A stretch of 64,000 nucleotides of DNA, taken from assembly GCA_016758965.1 (NCBI GenBank), contig JAEPRB010000169.1:1-64000 (forward strand). Reading direction: 5' to 3'. How positions within the stretch are numbered: the first letter of the stretch is position 1; each line of letters starts with the position of its first letter. The stretch comes from Circinella minor (Eukaryota; Mucoromycota; Mucoromycetes; Mucorales; Lichtheimiaceae). Shown in pieces: positions 63,917 through 64,000 of this stretch. Position numbers and translations under genes: made by a program. The notes under the pieces are model-generated. The model was not told where the DNA came from and did no database searches. It saw nothing but the letters and a program-made list of their open reading frames with translations.

Positions 63917-64000
63917 TCAACTTGTAGAAGCTTCCCATGGTGTTCCGGCAATAGGTTCTTTAGTAGTTTCAATTTGTACTCTTACAAAAGCATGAATATG
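63917..64000 (-). CDS. C-terminal end of a gene leaving the window, unrecognised
   Basis: The minus strand reads open from the window edge for 27 codons (HIHAFVRVQIETTKEP then GTPWEASTS) to a TGA at 63917-63919. The composition is clearly more protein-like and G/C-richer than the preceding 3 kb, and the A+T-rich sequence after the stop looks like 3' flank. The fragment is too short to name. The rest of the gene must lie beyond base 64000. Confidence 0.5.
   Translation of the reverse strand, partial: HIHAFVRVQIETTKEPIAGTPWEASTS

Overview
The window looks like nuclear DNA of a filamentous early-diverging fungus, most likely Mucoromycota and probably Mucorales. The grounds are strong A+T bias, many short GT-AG introns with A/T-rich interiors, long runs of Asn, Gln and His in the transcription factors, two Zn2Cys6 regulators (a fungal class), and gene families typical of fungi (SNZ-type PdxS, CSC1/OSCA, DHA2 transporter, F-box). 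The species cannot be named from the sequence. Gene density is low: nine genes that look intact and one frameshifted gene in 64 kb, separated by A+T-rich gaps of up to about 9 kb that hold decayed coding fragments, a LINE-type remnant, hairpins and homopolymer tracts.

Layout. 0-2 kb: a pair of direct repeats around the 3' end of a dead LINE-like element. 2.2-3.8 kb (-): vitamin B6 synthase PdxS/SNZ. 7.5-8.9 kb (+): DCC1, a subunit of the alternative Ctf18-RFC clamp loader, with MCB and SCB cell-cycle boxes just upstream. 9.1-10.1 kb (-): uncharacterised protein. 11.7-14.4 kb (-): SF1/branchpoint-binding protein in nine exons. 15.0-16.9 kb (+): a fossil mitochondrial-type beta-ketoacyl synthase, broken by stops and frameshifts. 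17.1-19.1 kb (-): NIPSNAP family protein. 19-23 kb: decayed sequence. 23.2-26.2 kb (+): a complete presenilin-family aspartyl protease whose first exon encodes a MYND zinc finger. 27.9-29.7 kb (-): Zn2Cys6 factor. 30-39 kb: gene desert with a decayed gene near 37-38.7 kb. 39.2-42.1 kb (-): DHA2-type MFS transporter with a 7-base micro-exon, divergent from 43.1-47.3 kb (+): CSC1/OSCA/TMEM63 channel. 51.4-54.8 kb (-): large Zn2Cys6/fungal-specific factor. 58.7-60.4 kb (+): F-box protein with a one-base frameshift. 63.9-64.0 kb (-): the last codons of a gene that leaves the window.

The genes do not form a pathway or cluster; this is ordinary dispersed eukaryotic gene order. The most unusual item is the MYND-presenilin fusion: splice phases join the zinc finger in frame to a protease domain that keeps both catalytic aspartates and the PAL motif. 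Exon borders were worked out by hand from splice signals, reading frame and family resemblance; no alignment or transcript data were available.
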